Below, in pieces: positions 29,099 to 39,772 of a stretch of 64,000 bases of DNA. The stretch comes from Actinomycetospora sp. NBRC 106375 (GTDB taxonomy: Bacteria > Actinomycetota > Actinomycetes > Mycobacteriales > Pseudonocardiaceae): contig NZ_BSTS01000001.1 in NCBI RefSeq assembly GCF_030269665.1, positions 248,001 through 312,000 on the forward strand, given 5' to 3'. Made by a program: the position numbers and the translations under genes. Under the pieces are notes generated by a model that saw only the letters and a list, made by a program, of their open reading frames with translations, did no database searches and was not told where the DNA came from. Each line of letters begins with the position of its first letter. Within the stretch, counting starts at the first letter, position 1.

Positions 29099-29929
29099 TT
29101 ACTCCGGCGGACCGTCGGCCAGCCGCGCGTAGAGCGGGCGCAGCACCTCGCGGACGTCCTCGCCCCCCAGCCGCAGGGGCGGCAGGTCGTCGAGCAGGGC
29201 GTCGGCCGGGGACGAGCGGGCGTCCCGCGTCGGCGGGTCCGGGACCGGCACGCCGGGGCGGTGGAAGCGGTCGAGCAGGTCCTCGAGCGCGGTCGGCGAG
29301 CCGGCGCCGGCATCGCGGCGGTCGCGCAGCGCGGCCAGCAGCGTCGCGCGGTCGCGGCCGCGCCAGCGCAGCAGCGCGAACGGGTCGACGTCGAACTCCT
29401 CGGCGGCCAGGTACGCCACGGCGGCGAGGTGCTTGCAGGGCACCGACCAGTCGGGGCACGAGCAGTCCATCGGCAGCTCGCCCGACCCCTGCGGGAACAG
29501 CGACAGGCCGACGCGCCCGAGGAGGTCCTCGAGGTCGTCGGGCACCTCGCCCGCGAGCAGCGCCGCGGCGAACCACGAGTCGGCGGCCAGGGCGTCGAGC
29601 ACGGCGTCCCAGGCCTCGTCGGCGAACGGCCGCAGCCCGATGCGGGCGCGGTAGGGCTCGTCGCGGCTGCCCTGCACGGTCGCGGTGATGGCGCCGGGCT
29701 CGATGGCGAGGTCGACGACCTGTCCCGCGCGGGCGTAGGTCTTGCCGCGGTCGAGGCGTCCACCGACGCCGAGCTGCGTCAGCACGGCCAGGAAGCGGCC
29801 CGACCACCACGACTCGCCGATCGCCCCGCGGCGGCTGCGGGCGACGACACCGTCCTCGACGGGCTTGCGCTTGCCGAACTCCTCGAACTTCTCCGAGAAG
29901 CGGGGGCCCGAGCGCATCTCACGCACCAT
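29099..29929 (-). CDS. SWIM zinc-finger protein
   Basis: A 276-residue protein with one SWIM finger, C-x-C-x(n)-C-x-H, in CSCPDWSVPCKHLAAV at about 156-171. The N-terminal half is a beta-rich domain usual in bacterial SWIM proteins (VGGRLDRGKTYARAGQV). SWIM fingers bind DNA or protein and in actinobacteria often accompany an SNF2-family ATPase. The SNF2 gene lies 2.2 kb away on the same strand, separated by a plus-strand sigma-factor operon. The start is ATG 29929. It faces the RibD_C-domain gene in a divergent 85-bp gap. Confidence 0.9.
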   Translation of the reverse strand: MVREMRSGPRFSEKFEEFGKRKPVEDGVVARSRRGAIGESWWSGRFLAVLTQLGVGGRLDRGKTYARAGQVVDLAIEPGAITATVQGSRDEPYRARIGLRPFADEAWDAVLDALAADSWFAAALLAGEVPDDLEDLLGRVGLSLFPQGSGELPMDCSCPDWSVPCKHLAAVAYLAAEEFDVDPFALLRWRGRDRATLLAALRDRRDAGAGSPTALEDLLDRFHRPGVPVPDPPTRDARSSPADALLDDLPPLRLGGEDVREVLRPLYARLADGPPE

Positions 29930-29955
29930 GTGTGACCTGCTTCACAGAAGCTCCC

Positions 29956-29982
29956 TGTCCCCCGGGTCCGCCGCCGTTCGTC
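29956..29982 (+). promoter_or_regulatory. ECF-type promoter candidate of the RibD_C-YCII-sigma operon
   Basis: TGTCCC at 29956 and CGTC at 29979 are separated by 17 bp, the layout of an ECF sigma promoter. As I recall, TPR-type ECF42 factors use a -35 near TGTCGA and a -10 near CG(A/T)C before their DGPF-protein operons, so self-activation is plausible. The expected transcript start is about 25 bp before the ATG at 30015. Confidence 0.45.
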
Positions 29983-30014
29983 TCTTCCCCGTCGATACCA
30001 CGGAGGAGGACATC

Positions 30015-30593
30015 ATGGGCAAGGTCGTCGTCGCACAGTTCGTCACCCTGGACGGCCGGACGGAGGACCCGGACGGTTCGGCCGGCACGCCGCACGGTGG
30101 CTGGGCGTTCCGCCACCCCGAGGCCGTCGCCGGCGACAAGTTCCGTCTGGGCGCGACCCTCGACACCGGCGTCAAACTGCTCGGGCGCTCGACCTGGGAG
30201 CTGTTCTCGCGGATCTTCCCCCACCGCGACGACCCCTTCTCCCGCCGGCTCAACGCCATGGAGAAGCTCGTTGTCTCCCGCTCGCTGACCGACGTCGGCG
30301 CCTGGCCGCACTCCACCCTGCTGGCCGGCGACCTCGTCACCGAGGTGGCCCGGCGCCGCGAGCGGCAGGACGTGATCGTGACGGGCAGCGGGACGGTCGT
30401 CGACGCCCTCGTCGCGGCGGACCTCGTCGACGAGTTCCGCCTGCTCGTGTTCCCGGTCGTGCTCGGGTACGGGCGCCGCCTGTTCGACGCCGGCCCGCAG
30501 ATCGACGTCGAGCTGACCTCGCTCGAGGACGCCGGACACGGCATCGTCCGCCAGGTCCACGCCCGCCGTCCCGCCGCCCGTGCCGCCGCGTGA
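30015..30593 (+). CDS. Dihydrofolate reductase-like (RibD C-terminal domain) protein
   Basis: A 192-residue single-domain member of the RibD_C/bacterial DHFR-like family. It begins KVVVAQFVTLDGRTEDPDG, has GRSTWELFSRIFP and VVSRSLTDVGAWPHSTLLAGD, and ends with the pyridine-nucleotide region DVIVTGSGTVVDALVAADLVDEFRLLVFPVVLG, split by short loops. The deaminase half of true RibD is absent. Members are oxidoreductases of mostly unknown substrate. It has a strong GGAGGAGG site at ATG 30015 and heads a three-gene operon with a YCII protein and an ECF sigma factor; such reductases often occur with these regulators. Confidence 0.88.
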   Translation: MGKVVVAQFVTLDGRTEDPDGSAGTPHGGWAFRHPEAVAGDKFRLGATLDTGVKLLGRSTWELFSRIFPHRDDPFSRRLNAMEKLVVSRSLTDVGAWPHSTLLAGDLVTEVARRRERQDVIVTGSGTVVDALVAADLVDEFRLLVFPVVLGYGRRLFDAGPQIDVELTSLEDAGHGIVRQVHARRPAARAAA

Positions 30594-30603
30594 GGAGCCC
30601 CGG

Positions 30604-30942
30604 ATGCGCTACGCCCTGCTGATCAACGAACGTCCGGGGTCCTACGACGGGCTCGACGCCGCCGAGCGGGCCGGGATCACCGAGGCGTACACCGCCCTGC
30701 GGCAGGACCCGCGCGTGGTCGACGGGGCGCGACTGGGGCCCGCCGAGACGGCCACGACCGTCCGGTGGGGCCATGACGAGCTGTTGATCACTGACGGCCC
30801 GTTCGCGGACACCAAGGAGGTGTTCGGGGGCTACTACCTCGTCGAGGCCCCCGATCTCGACGCGGCCCTCGAGCTGGCCGGGCGCATTCCCGCGGTCCGT
30901 CTCGGCGGGTCCGTGGAGATCCGCCCCGTCGCGGCACCGTAG
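30604..30942 (+). CDS. YCII-related (DGPF-domain) protein
   Basis: A 112-residue ferredoxin-like-fold protein with the diagnostic motif DGPFADTKE at about 60-68 and GGYYLVEAPDLDAALELA after it. DGPF proteins are typical partners of ECF42-type sigma factors, whose gene starts 2 bp downstream. Their biochemical role is unclear; a small-molecule or stress-sensing enzyme role has been suggested for the fold. Start: the ATG at 30604 (MRYALLINE) was preferred over an upstream in-frame ATG at 30580. Confidence 0.9.
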   Translation: MRYALLINERPGSYDGLDAAERAGITEAYTALRQDPRVVDGARLGPAETATTVRWGHDELLITDGPFADTKEVFGGYYLVEAPDLDAALELAGRIPAVRLGGSVEIRPVAAP

Positions 30943-30944
30943 CC

Positions 30945-32138
30945 GTGGCTCCGGCGCTGGAGGACGTGTTCCGGTCGGAGTGGGCGCGGGTGCTCGCGGC
31001 GCTCGTGAGCTTCTGCGGCGACGTCGACCTGGCCGAGGACGCCGCGGGTGAGGCGTTCGCGGTCGCCGCCCGGCGGTGGCCGGTCGACGGTCCGCCCGAG
31101 CACCCGCGGGCGTGGCTCGTGACCGCCGGACGGCGGCGGGCGCTCGACCGTCTCCGGCGCGACCGCGTGCTGGCCGACAAGCTGCGCCGGCTCGACCGGC
31201 TCCGTCCCGAGGAGGACGTCCCCGTGCCCGGTACCGACGCGGCCGTCCCCGACGAGCGCCTCGAGCTGCTCTTCCTCTGCTGCCACCCGGCCCTGGCCCC
31301 GGAGGCGCAGGTGGCCCTCACCCTGCGGTCCCTCGGCGGTCTGGAGACCCCGGAGATCGCCCGGGCGTTCCTCACGTCCGAGGAGACGATGAAGCGGCGC
31401 CTCACCCGGGCCCGGACGAAGATCCGTGAAGCGGGCATCCCGTTCGCCGTCCCGGACCGACCGCGGCTGGCGGGGCGCCTGGCCCCGGTGCTCGCCGTGA
31501 TCTACCTCGTGTTCAACCAGGGTTACGGCGACGGTCGCGTCGACATGGCCGCCGAGGCGATCCGCCTGGGCCGTGTGCTGGCCGACCTGCTCCCCGAGGA
31601 GCCGGAGGTCCTGGCGCTGCTGGCGCTGATGCTGCTCCACGACTCGCGCCGGGCCGCCCGCCACCTCGACGGGGAACTGGTCCCGCTCGCCGAGCAGGAC
31701 CGCCGCCGCTGGGACCCCGACGCGCTGGCCGAGGGGCGTGCCCTGCTCGCGCGGGCCGAGCGCGCCGGGGGCGACGGGCCGTACGCGATCCAGGCCGCCG
31801 TCGCGGCGCGGCAGACCGAGGACCCGGTCGACTGGCCGGCCGTGGTCGCGCTCTACGACCGGCTGCTCCGCCTCACCCGCTCACCCGTCGTCGCGCTCAA
31901 CCGCGCCGTGGCCGTCGCCGAGGTCGACGGGCCGGCTCGGGCGCTGCGGATCGTCGACGACCTCGAGATCCTCGGCGACTACCGGTACCGGCATTCCACC
32001 CGCGCCGAGCTGCTGCGCCGGCTCCGCGACACGACGGCCGCCCGCGCCGCCTACGACCGTGCGATCGGGCTCGCCACCACCGCGGCCGAGCGCCGCTTCC
32101 TCGCTCGCCGGCGCGCCGGGCTCGATCCGTCGGAGTGA
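30945..32138 (+). CDS. ECF sigma factor with C-terminal TPR-like extension (ECF42 type)
   Basis: A 397-residue extracytoplasmic-function sigma factor. Region 2 is at about 8-70 (SFCGDVDLAEDAAGEAFAVAARRW; PRAWLVTAGRRRALDRLRRD) and region 4 at about 100-160 ([38 protein letters not shown]). The remaining 230 residues form the helical TPR-like extension (AVIYLVFNQGYGDG, ALLALMLLHDSRRAARHL, YDRLLRLTRSPVVALNRAVAVAE). This architecture next to a DGPF protein defines the ECF42 group, which has no anti-sigma factor; the extension is thought to control activity. GTG 30945 starts 2 bp after the YCII gene. Confidence 0.92.
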   Translation: MAPALEDVFRSEWARVLAALVSFCGDVDLAEDAAGEAFAVAARRWPVDGPPEHPRAWLVTAGRRRALDRLRRDRVLADKLRRLDRLRPEEDVPVPGTDAAVPDERLELLFLCCHPALAPEAQVALTLRSLGGLETPEIARAFLTSEETMKRRLTRARTKIREAGIPFAVPDRPRLAGRLAPVLAVIYLVFNQGYGDGRVDMAAEAIRLGRVLADLLPEEPEVLALLALMLLHDSRRAARHLDGELVPLAEQDRRRWDPDALAEGRALLARAERAGGDGPYAIQAAVAARQTEDPVDWPAVVALYDRLLRLTRSPVVALNRAVAVAEVDGPARALRIVDDLEILGDYRYRHSTRAELLRRLRDTTAARAAYDRAIGLATTAAERRFLARRRAGLDPSE

Positions 32139-32153
32139 CTCGGTCGAGCTGAC

Positions 32154-35100
32154 TCAGTCGGCCTCGTCGGGGTCGTCGGCAAGCTCGTCGGGGCCGTCGT
32201 CGGGGCCGTCGTCGGGGCCGTCGTCGGCGTCGGTCCCGGCCTCGTCGTCGAGCCGCAGGACGCGCGCGAGGTCGTCGGTGGAGAGGTCGGTGAGCCAGTC
32301 CTCGCCGTCGCGGACCGCGAGGTCGGCGAGCGCGCGCTTGTCGTTGACGAGGTCGTCGATGCGCTCCTCGAGCGTGCCCGCGCAGACGAGCTTGCGGACC
32401 CCCACCGTGCGCCGCTGCCCGATGCGGAACGCGCGGTCGGTGGCCTGGTCCTCGACGGCCGGGTTCCACCACCGGTCGAGGTGCACCACGTGCTGCGCCG
32501 CGGTGAGCGTGATGCCGGTGCCGCCGGCGCGCAGAGAGAGCAGGAAGAGCGAGGGGCCGTCGCCGGACTGGAACCGCTCGACCATCGTGTCGCGGGCCTT
32601 CCGGGAGACCCCGCCGTGCAGCCAGGCGACCTCGGTGTCGAAACGGGCCCCGAGGTGCGGAGCCAGCATGTCGCCGAACGCGGCGAACTGGGTGAACAGC
32701 AGCGCCCGGTCCCCCGCGGCGAGCACCTCGGCGAGGATCTCCTCGAGCCGCCCGATCTTGCCCGAGCGCCGCCCGATCGGGGATCCGTCGTGCAGGAGCA
32801 GGGCGGGGTGGTCGCAGACCTGCTTGAGCTTGGTCATGGCCGCGAGCACCCGCCCGCGCCGCTCCATCCCCGGCTTCACGTCGTCGATGCGGTCGAGCAT
32901 CTGGTCGACGACCGTGCGGTACAGCGAGGCCTGCTCGCTGGTGAGCCCGCAGCGCTCGACAGTCTCGATCTTCTCGGGCAGGTCGTCGACGACCGTGGGG
33001 TCGGTCTTGAGCCGCCGGAGCAGGAAGGGGCGGGTACGGCGGCGGAGGTCCTCGGCGACATCGGTGCGGCCGTGGCGCTCGACGGGGACCGCGTAGCGCT
33101 CGCGGAAGGCCGTCGCCGAGCCCAGCAGACCGGGGTTGACCGCGTCCATGATCGACCAGAGCTCGGCGAGCCGGTTCTCGACCGGGGTCCCGGTGAGCGC
33201 GAGGCGGTGCTCGGCGTCGAGGCGCCGGACCGCCTTCGCGCCCCGCGACCGGTTGTTCTTGACCATCTGGGCCTCGTCGAGCACGACGCGGTGCCAGGCG
33301 ATGTCCGCCAGCGCGTCGCTGTCGCGGACGAGGGTGCCGTAGGAGGTGACGACGAGGTCGGCCTGCCGGGCGGCCGCCGCGGGGTCGGAGCGCGCGGCCC
33401 CGTGGTGCACCGCGACGCGCAGGTCGGGGACGAACCGTGCGGCCTCGCGACGCCAGGTCGACACGACCGAGGTGGGGCAGACGAGCAGGGTCGGCCCGCG
33501 CTGCTCCTCGGCCCGTTCGTGCGACTCGAGCGCCAGGACCTGCAGCGTCTTCCCCAGACCCATGTCGTCGGCGAGCACGCCCCCGAGCCGCAGCTGGGCG
33601 AGGAACGCCAGCCACGACAGGCCGCGCCGCTGGTAGGGCCGCAGGGTCGCGGCGACCCCGGCCGGGGTGTCGAGGGGCTCGAGGGTGCTGCCGCCGGCCA
33701 GCAGGTCGCCCAGCTCGCCGTCGAGGCGCAGCTCCTCCACCGGCAGGGGCGCGGGCACGTCGTCGGGGTGGGTGACGGCGAGGTGCAGGACGTCGCCGAC
33801 GCTCGGCCGGTCGCGTCGGGCGTCGAGGAAGGCGAGACCGTCGCGCAGCCGGTCCGGGTCGACGGCCACCCACCGCCCGCGCAGGCGCACCAGCGGGGCC
33901 TTGGCGCGCACGAGCGCGTCCATCTCGTCGTCGCTGAGCGTCTCCCCGTCGACCGCGAGACGCCAGGAGAAGTCGACGAGGTCGTCGCGGCGGATCTTGG
34001 CGCCGGTGTCGACCACGCCCTCGGGTCCCTGGCGCTGCCCGCCGGAGCCGACGAGGCCCAGGCGCGCCGGCCCGCCGTGCCAGCCCGACGGCAGGAGCAC
34101 GCCGAAGCCCGCGCGGTCGAGGTCGGCCGCGACGTGGGCGAGGAAGTGGTGAGTGCCCTCGAGGTCGAGGTCCAGGCCGCTCGGGCGTGGGACGCGCAGG
34201 GCGTCGCCGATCTCGGGGTAGACGCGGGCGGCGCGGCCGAGCTCGCCGAGCAGCAGCTCGGCGGGGTCGTCGAGCCAGCGGCGCAGGGCGGTGGGGTCGC
34301 GCCAGACCGTCGCGGCGTCGACGGTGAGGCTGGGGTCCTGGGCGGACTGCACGGCGAACGTCAGCCGGAAGACCGGCTCGGGATCGTCGAGCGCGTGGTG
34401 GAACTCGTCGGCGACCACCTCGTCGAGGCGGAAGCACGCCCGCGCGGGCCCGGCGTGCGGGGCCCCGACGACCGCCCATCGGCGCAGGCCGGCGGCGAGG
34501 TCGGCGGGCGGGCCCGTCTCGCCGAGGACCGGTTCGTCACCGAGGGCGTGCGCCCAGTCCGGCGCGGCCGCGAGCTCGGGCGACCCCGTCAGCCGCGTGC
34601 GGGCACCGGCGTCGACCGCGGCGCCCAGCGCGGCCTCGACGACCGCCGTGGCCGAGGGCATCTCCTCGCCGGGCACCCGCTCGCACCGCACCACCGGCGG
34701 CAGCGCGGCGGCGAGCGTGTCGGCGGCGACGAGGTCGGGGCCCTGGAGCACGGGCCGCCACACCAGGCCGGGCCCGTCCTCGTCGGGGGCGGGCAGTACC
34801 CGGCCGCGGCGGACGAGGTCGGCGGCGAGGGCGTCGACGGCGCGGAGGTGCTCGACGGAGGCGCTGACCGAGGTCCCCGGCGGCGCGGGGGGCGGCGCGG
34901 CGCCGGGGGCGAGCTCGAGGACGGGGACGGTCCAGTCGGCGAGGACGGGGTCGCCGCCGTCGGGGCCGTGCTCCCCGCGGTCGAGCGCGTCGGAGTCCCG
35001 GGGCCCGTCGGCGTGCGAGGGCAGCGCGAGCACCGCGGCGCCCGCCGTGGGCGTGCTCGTGCCCCACACCCGGGCCAGGCGCTCGGCCGGCACCGCGAAC

Positions 35101-35216
35101 GGGTGCGGACGGGCACCCCGGCGGGCGCGGCTGCTGCTGCGGGCCGGGAGCTCGGTGTCCTCGGCCCACAAGCAGACGCCGCGGCCGGGTGACCAGAGGG
35201 CGTGGAGCGCGAGCAC
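32154..35216 (-). CDS. SNF2-family DNA-dependent ATPase (DEAD/DEAH helicase)
   Basis: A 1020-residue protein. The N-terminal 500 residues match the bacterial SNF2-associated region found in HepA-like proteins, including a VDFSWRLAVDGETLSDDE segment. The ATPase follows: Walker A in ADDMGLGKTLQ near residue 552, a DEAQ box (VVLDEAQMVKNNRSRG), ALTGTPVENRL, then the C-terminal helicase lobe with FQSGDGPSLFLLSLRAGGTG and DRAFRIGQ. The last 40 residues are acidic and contain repeats of DGPD. Such proteins remodel protein-DNA or nucleic-acid complexes; a partner SWIM-finger gene is nearby. GTG 35216 lies 6 bp after the Rieske gene. Confidence 0.93.
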   Translation of the reverse strand: MLALHALWSPGRGVCLWAEDTELPARSSSRARRGARPHPFAVPAERLARVWGTSTPTAGAAVLALPSHADGPRDSDALDRGEHGPDGGDPVLADWTVPVLELAPGAAPPPAPPGTSVSASVEHLRAVDALAADLVRRGRVLPAPDEDGPGLVWRPVLQGPDLVAADTLAAALPPVVRCERVPGEEMPSATAVVEAALGAAVDAGARTRLTGSPELAAAPDWAHALGDEPVLGETGPPADLAAGLRRWAVVGAPHAGPARACFRLDEVVADEFHHALDDPEPVFRLTFAVQSAQDPSLTVDAATVWRDPTALRRWLDDPAELLLGELGRAARVYPEIGDALRVPRPSGLDLDLEGTHHFLAHVAADLDRAGFGVLLPSGWHGGPARLGLVGSGGQRQGPEGVVDTGAKIRRDDLVDFSWRLAVDGETLSDDEMDALVRAKAPLVRLRGRWVAVDPDRLRDGLAFLDARRDRPSVGDVLHLAVTHPDDVPAPLPVEELRLDGELGDLLAGGSTLEPLDTPAGVAATLRPYQRRGLSWLAFLAQLRLGGVLADDMGLGKTLQVLALESHERAEEQRGPTLLVCPTSVVSTWRREAARFVPDLRVAVHHGAARSDPAAAARQADLVVTSYGTLVRDSDALADIAWHRVVLDEAQMVKNNRSRGAKAVRRLDAEHRLALTGTPVENRLAELWSIMDAVNPGLLGSATAFRERYAVPVERHGRTDVAEDLRRRTRPFLLRRLKTDPTVVDDLPEKIETVERCGLTSEQASLYRTVVDQMLDRIDDVKPGMERRGRVLAAMTKLKQVCDHPALLLHDGSPIGRRSGKIGRLEEILAEVLAAGDRALLFTQFAAFGDMLAPHLGARFDTEVAWLHGGVSRKARDTMVERFQSGDGPSLFLLSLRAGGTGITLTAAQHVVHLDRWWNPAVEDQATDRAFRIGQRRTVGVRKLVCAGTLEERIDDLVNDKRALADLAVRDGEDWLTDLSTDDLARVLRLDDEAGTDADDGPDDGPDDGPDELADDPDEAD
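32190..32225. repeat. Three 12-bp tandem repeats in the SNF2 gene
   Basis: GGGGCCGTCGTC is repeated three times without interruption. It encodes the acidic Asp-Asp-Gly-Pro repeats at the SNF2 C-terminus. Such tracts can change copy number by slippage in steps that keep frame. Confidence 0.85.
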
Positions 35217-35222
35217 GGGTGC

Positions 35223-35663
35223 TCAGGACACCTGGACGGTGCCGTTCGTGACGCTGACGGGCACCTCGGTGAGCCCGCGGTCGGCGGGGCCCTTCCGCAG
35301 GGCGCCGGTGGCGGCGTCGAACTGGCTGAAGTGGTTGGGGCAGGTGATGACGCCGCCCTGCGGCGGGTCGACGGTGGTGCCCGCGTGGGGGCACTTCGCG
35401 TCGAACCCGCGGACCGTCCCGGCCGTGGGCTGCACGAGGAGGACCGACCGGTTGCCGGAACGCACGATCGTGCCGCCGCCGACCGGGATCTCCGCCAGCG
35501 GTGTGCCGCCGGACGGTCCCGCGGGTGCGGACGTCGTGGTGGTGGCGCCTGGCTCGTACTCGCCGGGCTCGGACGACGAGCACGCAGCGAGGGCGCCCGG
35601 CGCGGCGAGCGCGGCCGCGACCCCGCAGAGGACCGTACGGCGGGAGGGAGCGGTGGGTGGCAC
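35223..35663 (-). CDS. Tat-exported Rieske [2Fe-2S] lipoprotein
   Basis: A 146-residue exported iron-sulphur protein. The start is GTG 35663 with GGAGG upstream. Residues 8-9 are a twin Arg (SRRTVL), followed by a hydrophobic stretch and a lipobox LAAC with C28 as the likely lipidated residue. A Ser/Thr/Pro/Gly-rich linker leads to the Rieske domain with ligands C91/H93 (CPHAG) and C108/H111 (CPNHF). It would be anchored outside the membrane and carry one electron; the redox partner is not evident. It is followed 6 bp later by the SNF2 gene, an association that looks incidental. Confidence 0.9.
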   Translation of the reverse strand: MPPTAPSRRTVLCGVAAALAAPGALAACSSSEPGEYEPGATTTTSAPAGPSGGTPLAEIPVGGGTIVRSGNRSVLLVQPTAGTVRGFDAKCPHAGTTVDPPQGGVITCPNHFSQFDAATGALRKGPADRGLTEVPVSVTNGTVQVS

Positions 35664-35740
35664 GGAACCTCCGCGAGAGACGACGTGGTGGTCCACCCCA
35701 GTCTGCCCGCGCCCCCCGACACCGGCCGGTGAGGCCCCAT

Positions 35741-35780
35741 GTGAGCGAACTCCGGTGCTATAGCACCGGAGTTCGCTCAC
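35741..35780. repeat. Perfect 40-bp palindrome
   Basis: The left arm GTGAGCGAACTCCGGTGCTA is followed at once by its exact reverse complement, with no spacer. It lies between the HAD gene's stop (5 bp away) and the Rieske gene's start (77 bp away), both on the minus strand. It could act as a terminator for the HAD transcript or as a binding site for a dimeric protein. The perfect, loop-less symmetry is unusual for a terminator. Confidence 0.9.
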
Positions 35781-35785
35781 GTAGG

Positions 35786-36478
35786 TCAGGGCGTGGGCTC
35801 CGCGGGGAGAGCGAGGAGGCCCTCGACGACGTCGTCGAGCGCCGGGCCGGTGACGTGGGGGCGGGCGACGGCGTCCGGGATCCGGCCCTCGAGACGCTCG
35901 CAGAACCCGCCGACCAGGCCCGCCGAGACGGCGCCGTGCACGTCCCAGGAGTGCACGGCGACGAGTGCGGTGCGGGCGGGCGGCGTCGCGATCCGGTCGC
36001 AGGCCCAGTGGTACACGGCGGGCGGCGGCTTGAACATCTTCAGCTCGGCGCACGACATGACGTCGCTGAGCAGGCCGCGGACCCCGCCGGCCTCCAGGGC
36101 CGCGCCCGCGACCTCCGCACTGCCGTGGGTGAACCCGTACGCGGGCACCCCGGCCTCCGCGAGACGGCGCAGTGCCGGGGCGACGTCGGGGTGCACGGGC
36201 AGCGCCCGGAACCCGTCGAGCACGGAGGCGACCTGCTCGTCGGTGAGGTCACGGCCGCAGGTGCGGCGCAGCATGTCGGCGGCGACCACCGCGAACGGCG
36301 GGGCCTCGCCCGCGAGCGTCATCGCCATGCCCTGGTGCAGCAGCCGGGCGAAGAACAGCTCCAGCTCGTGCCCGGGACGCCCGAGCGCCTCGATCCGCGG
36401 GCGCAGGCCCTCCAGCTGCAGGCACGTCTCGAAGAGGTCGAACAGCACGACCTGCGGGCGGCGTTCCGGAGCGACCAT
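35786..36478 (-). CDS. HAD-superfamily hydrolase, haloacid dehalogenase type II-like
   Basis: A 230-residue HAD enzyme. The nucleophile motif is VVLFDLFETCLQL near the N-terminus. Motif II is probably FTHGS (near residue 116) and the motif III lysine is in ELKMFKPPPAVYHWA near 147; the last acidic motif is degenerate (VHSWDVHGA keeps one Asp). The overall pattern is closest to 2-haloacid dehalogenases, but a phosphatase is possible. The ATG at 36478 was preferred because it places the nucleophile at the normal distance; in-frame starts at 36499 and 36514 exist. It ends 5 bp from the 40-bp palindrome. Confidence 0.8.
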   Translation of the reverse strand: MVAPERRPQVVLFDLFETCLQLEGLRPRIEALGRPGHELELFFARLLHQGMAMTLAGEAPPFAVVAADMLRRTCGRDLTDEQVASVLDGFRALPVHPDVAPALRRLAEAGVPAYGFTHGSAEVAGAALEAGGVRGLLSDVMSCAELKMFKPPPAVYHWACDRIATPPARTALVAVHSWDVHGAVSAGLVGGFCERLEGRIPDAVARPHVTGPALDDVVEGLLALPAEPTP

Positions 36479-36514
36479 GTGAGCGATGTTCCCGGCCATC
36501 ACCGTGAATGTCAC

Positions 36515-37521
36515 TCACGTGAGGTCGCGGAGCACCTGCCGGGGCCACGCCGGGCCGCCGTAGACGAAGCCGGTGTAGGCCTGTACCAGGGTCGCGCCGG
36601 CGTCCAGGCGGGCGCGGGCCTCGGCGCCCGAGTCGATCCCGCCGACCGAGACGAGGGTCAGCCGCTCGCCCACGCGGTCCCGCAGCCGCGCGAGCACCGC
36701 CCGCGCCGGGCCCACGAGCGGCGCCCCGGAGAGCCCCCCGGCGCCGGTGGCGGCGACCTGCTCGGCCGGCGAGGCCAGGCCGGTGCGGGCGATCGTGGTG
36801 TTCGTGGCGACGATCCCGTCGAGGCCCTGGGCGACCGCGAGGTCGGCGACCGCGTCGATGCCCTCGTCGTCGAGGTCGGCGGTGATCTTCACGAGCAGCG
36901 GGGTGGCGCCGATCTCCTCCCGCACCGCGGCGAGCAGCGGCTCCAGCGCGTCGACGCCCTGCAGGTCACGCAGCCCCGGGGTGTTCGGAGAGCTGACGTT
37001 GACCACGACGTAGTCGGCGTACGGGCCGAGCACGCGCGCCGAGTAGCGGTAGTCGGCGACGGCGTCGGCGGCGGTCTTCGAGCGCCCGATGTTGACCCCG
37101 ACGACGGTGCCGGCGCCGCGGCCGCCGCGCAGCGCCGCGAGCCGGGCGGCCACGACGTCGGCGCCGGCGTTGTTGAAGCCCATCCGGTTGACCAGCGCCC
37201 GGTCGGCGGGCAGCCGGAACAGCCGCGGGCGCGGGTTGCCGGGCTGCGGGCGAGCGGTGACCGTGCCGACCTCGACCGCCCCGAAGCCCAGTCGTGCGAG
37301 GCCCCGCACGCCCTCGGCGTCCTTGTCGTAGCCGGCGGCGACGCCCAGCGGGTTCGCGAACCGCAGACCCATGGCCTCCACGGGCTCGGCGGCCCCGACC
37401 GACGCCCCGTCGGCGGGCAGCAGCGGGGTCGCCGCACGCAGGGCGGTGACGCCCACGCGGTGGGTCAGCTCCGCCGGCACCCGGGTCGCGACGTGGCGGA
37501 AGAGCAGGTCGTAGGGGTTCA

Positions 37522-37522
<1 letters not shown>
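36515..37522 (-). CDS. pyrD: Dihydroorotate dehydrogenase, class 2
   Basis: The quinone-linked FMN enzyme that oxidises dihydroorotate to orotate at the membrane. The 335-residue protein starts [18 protein letters not shown], the amphipathic quinone-tunnel helices of class 2. FMN and substrate motifs follow: [23 protein letters not shown], and [14 protein letters not shown] with the class 2 catalytic Ser. The C-terminal [12 protein letters not shown] and [10 protein letters not shown] are intact. The ATG at 37522 shares its A with the stop of the PH-domain gene (TGATG). Confidence 0.96.
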
Positions 37523-39766
<2,244 letters not shown>

Positions 39767-39772
39767 GCGCTC

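Noticed and set aside
30015-30593. Calling the RibD_C-domain protein ribD
   Set aside because: It lacks the deaminase domain and lies in a sigma-factor operon, not with riboflavin genes.
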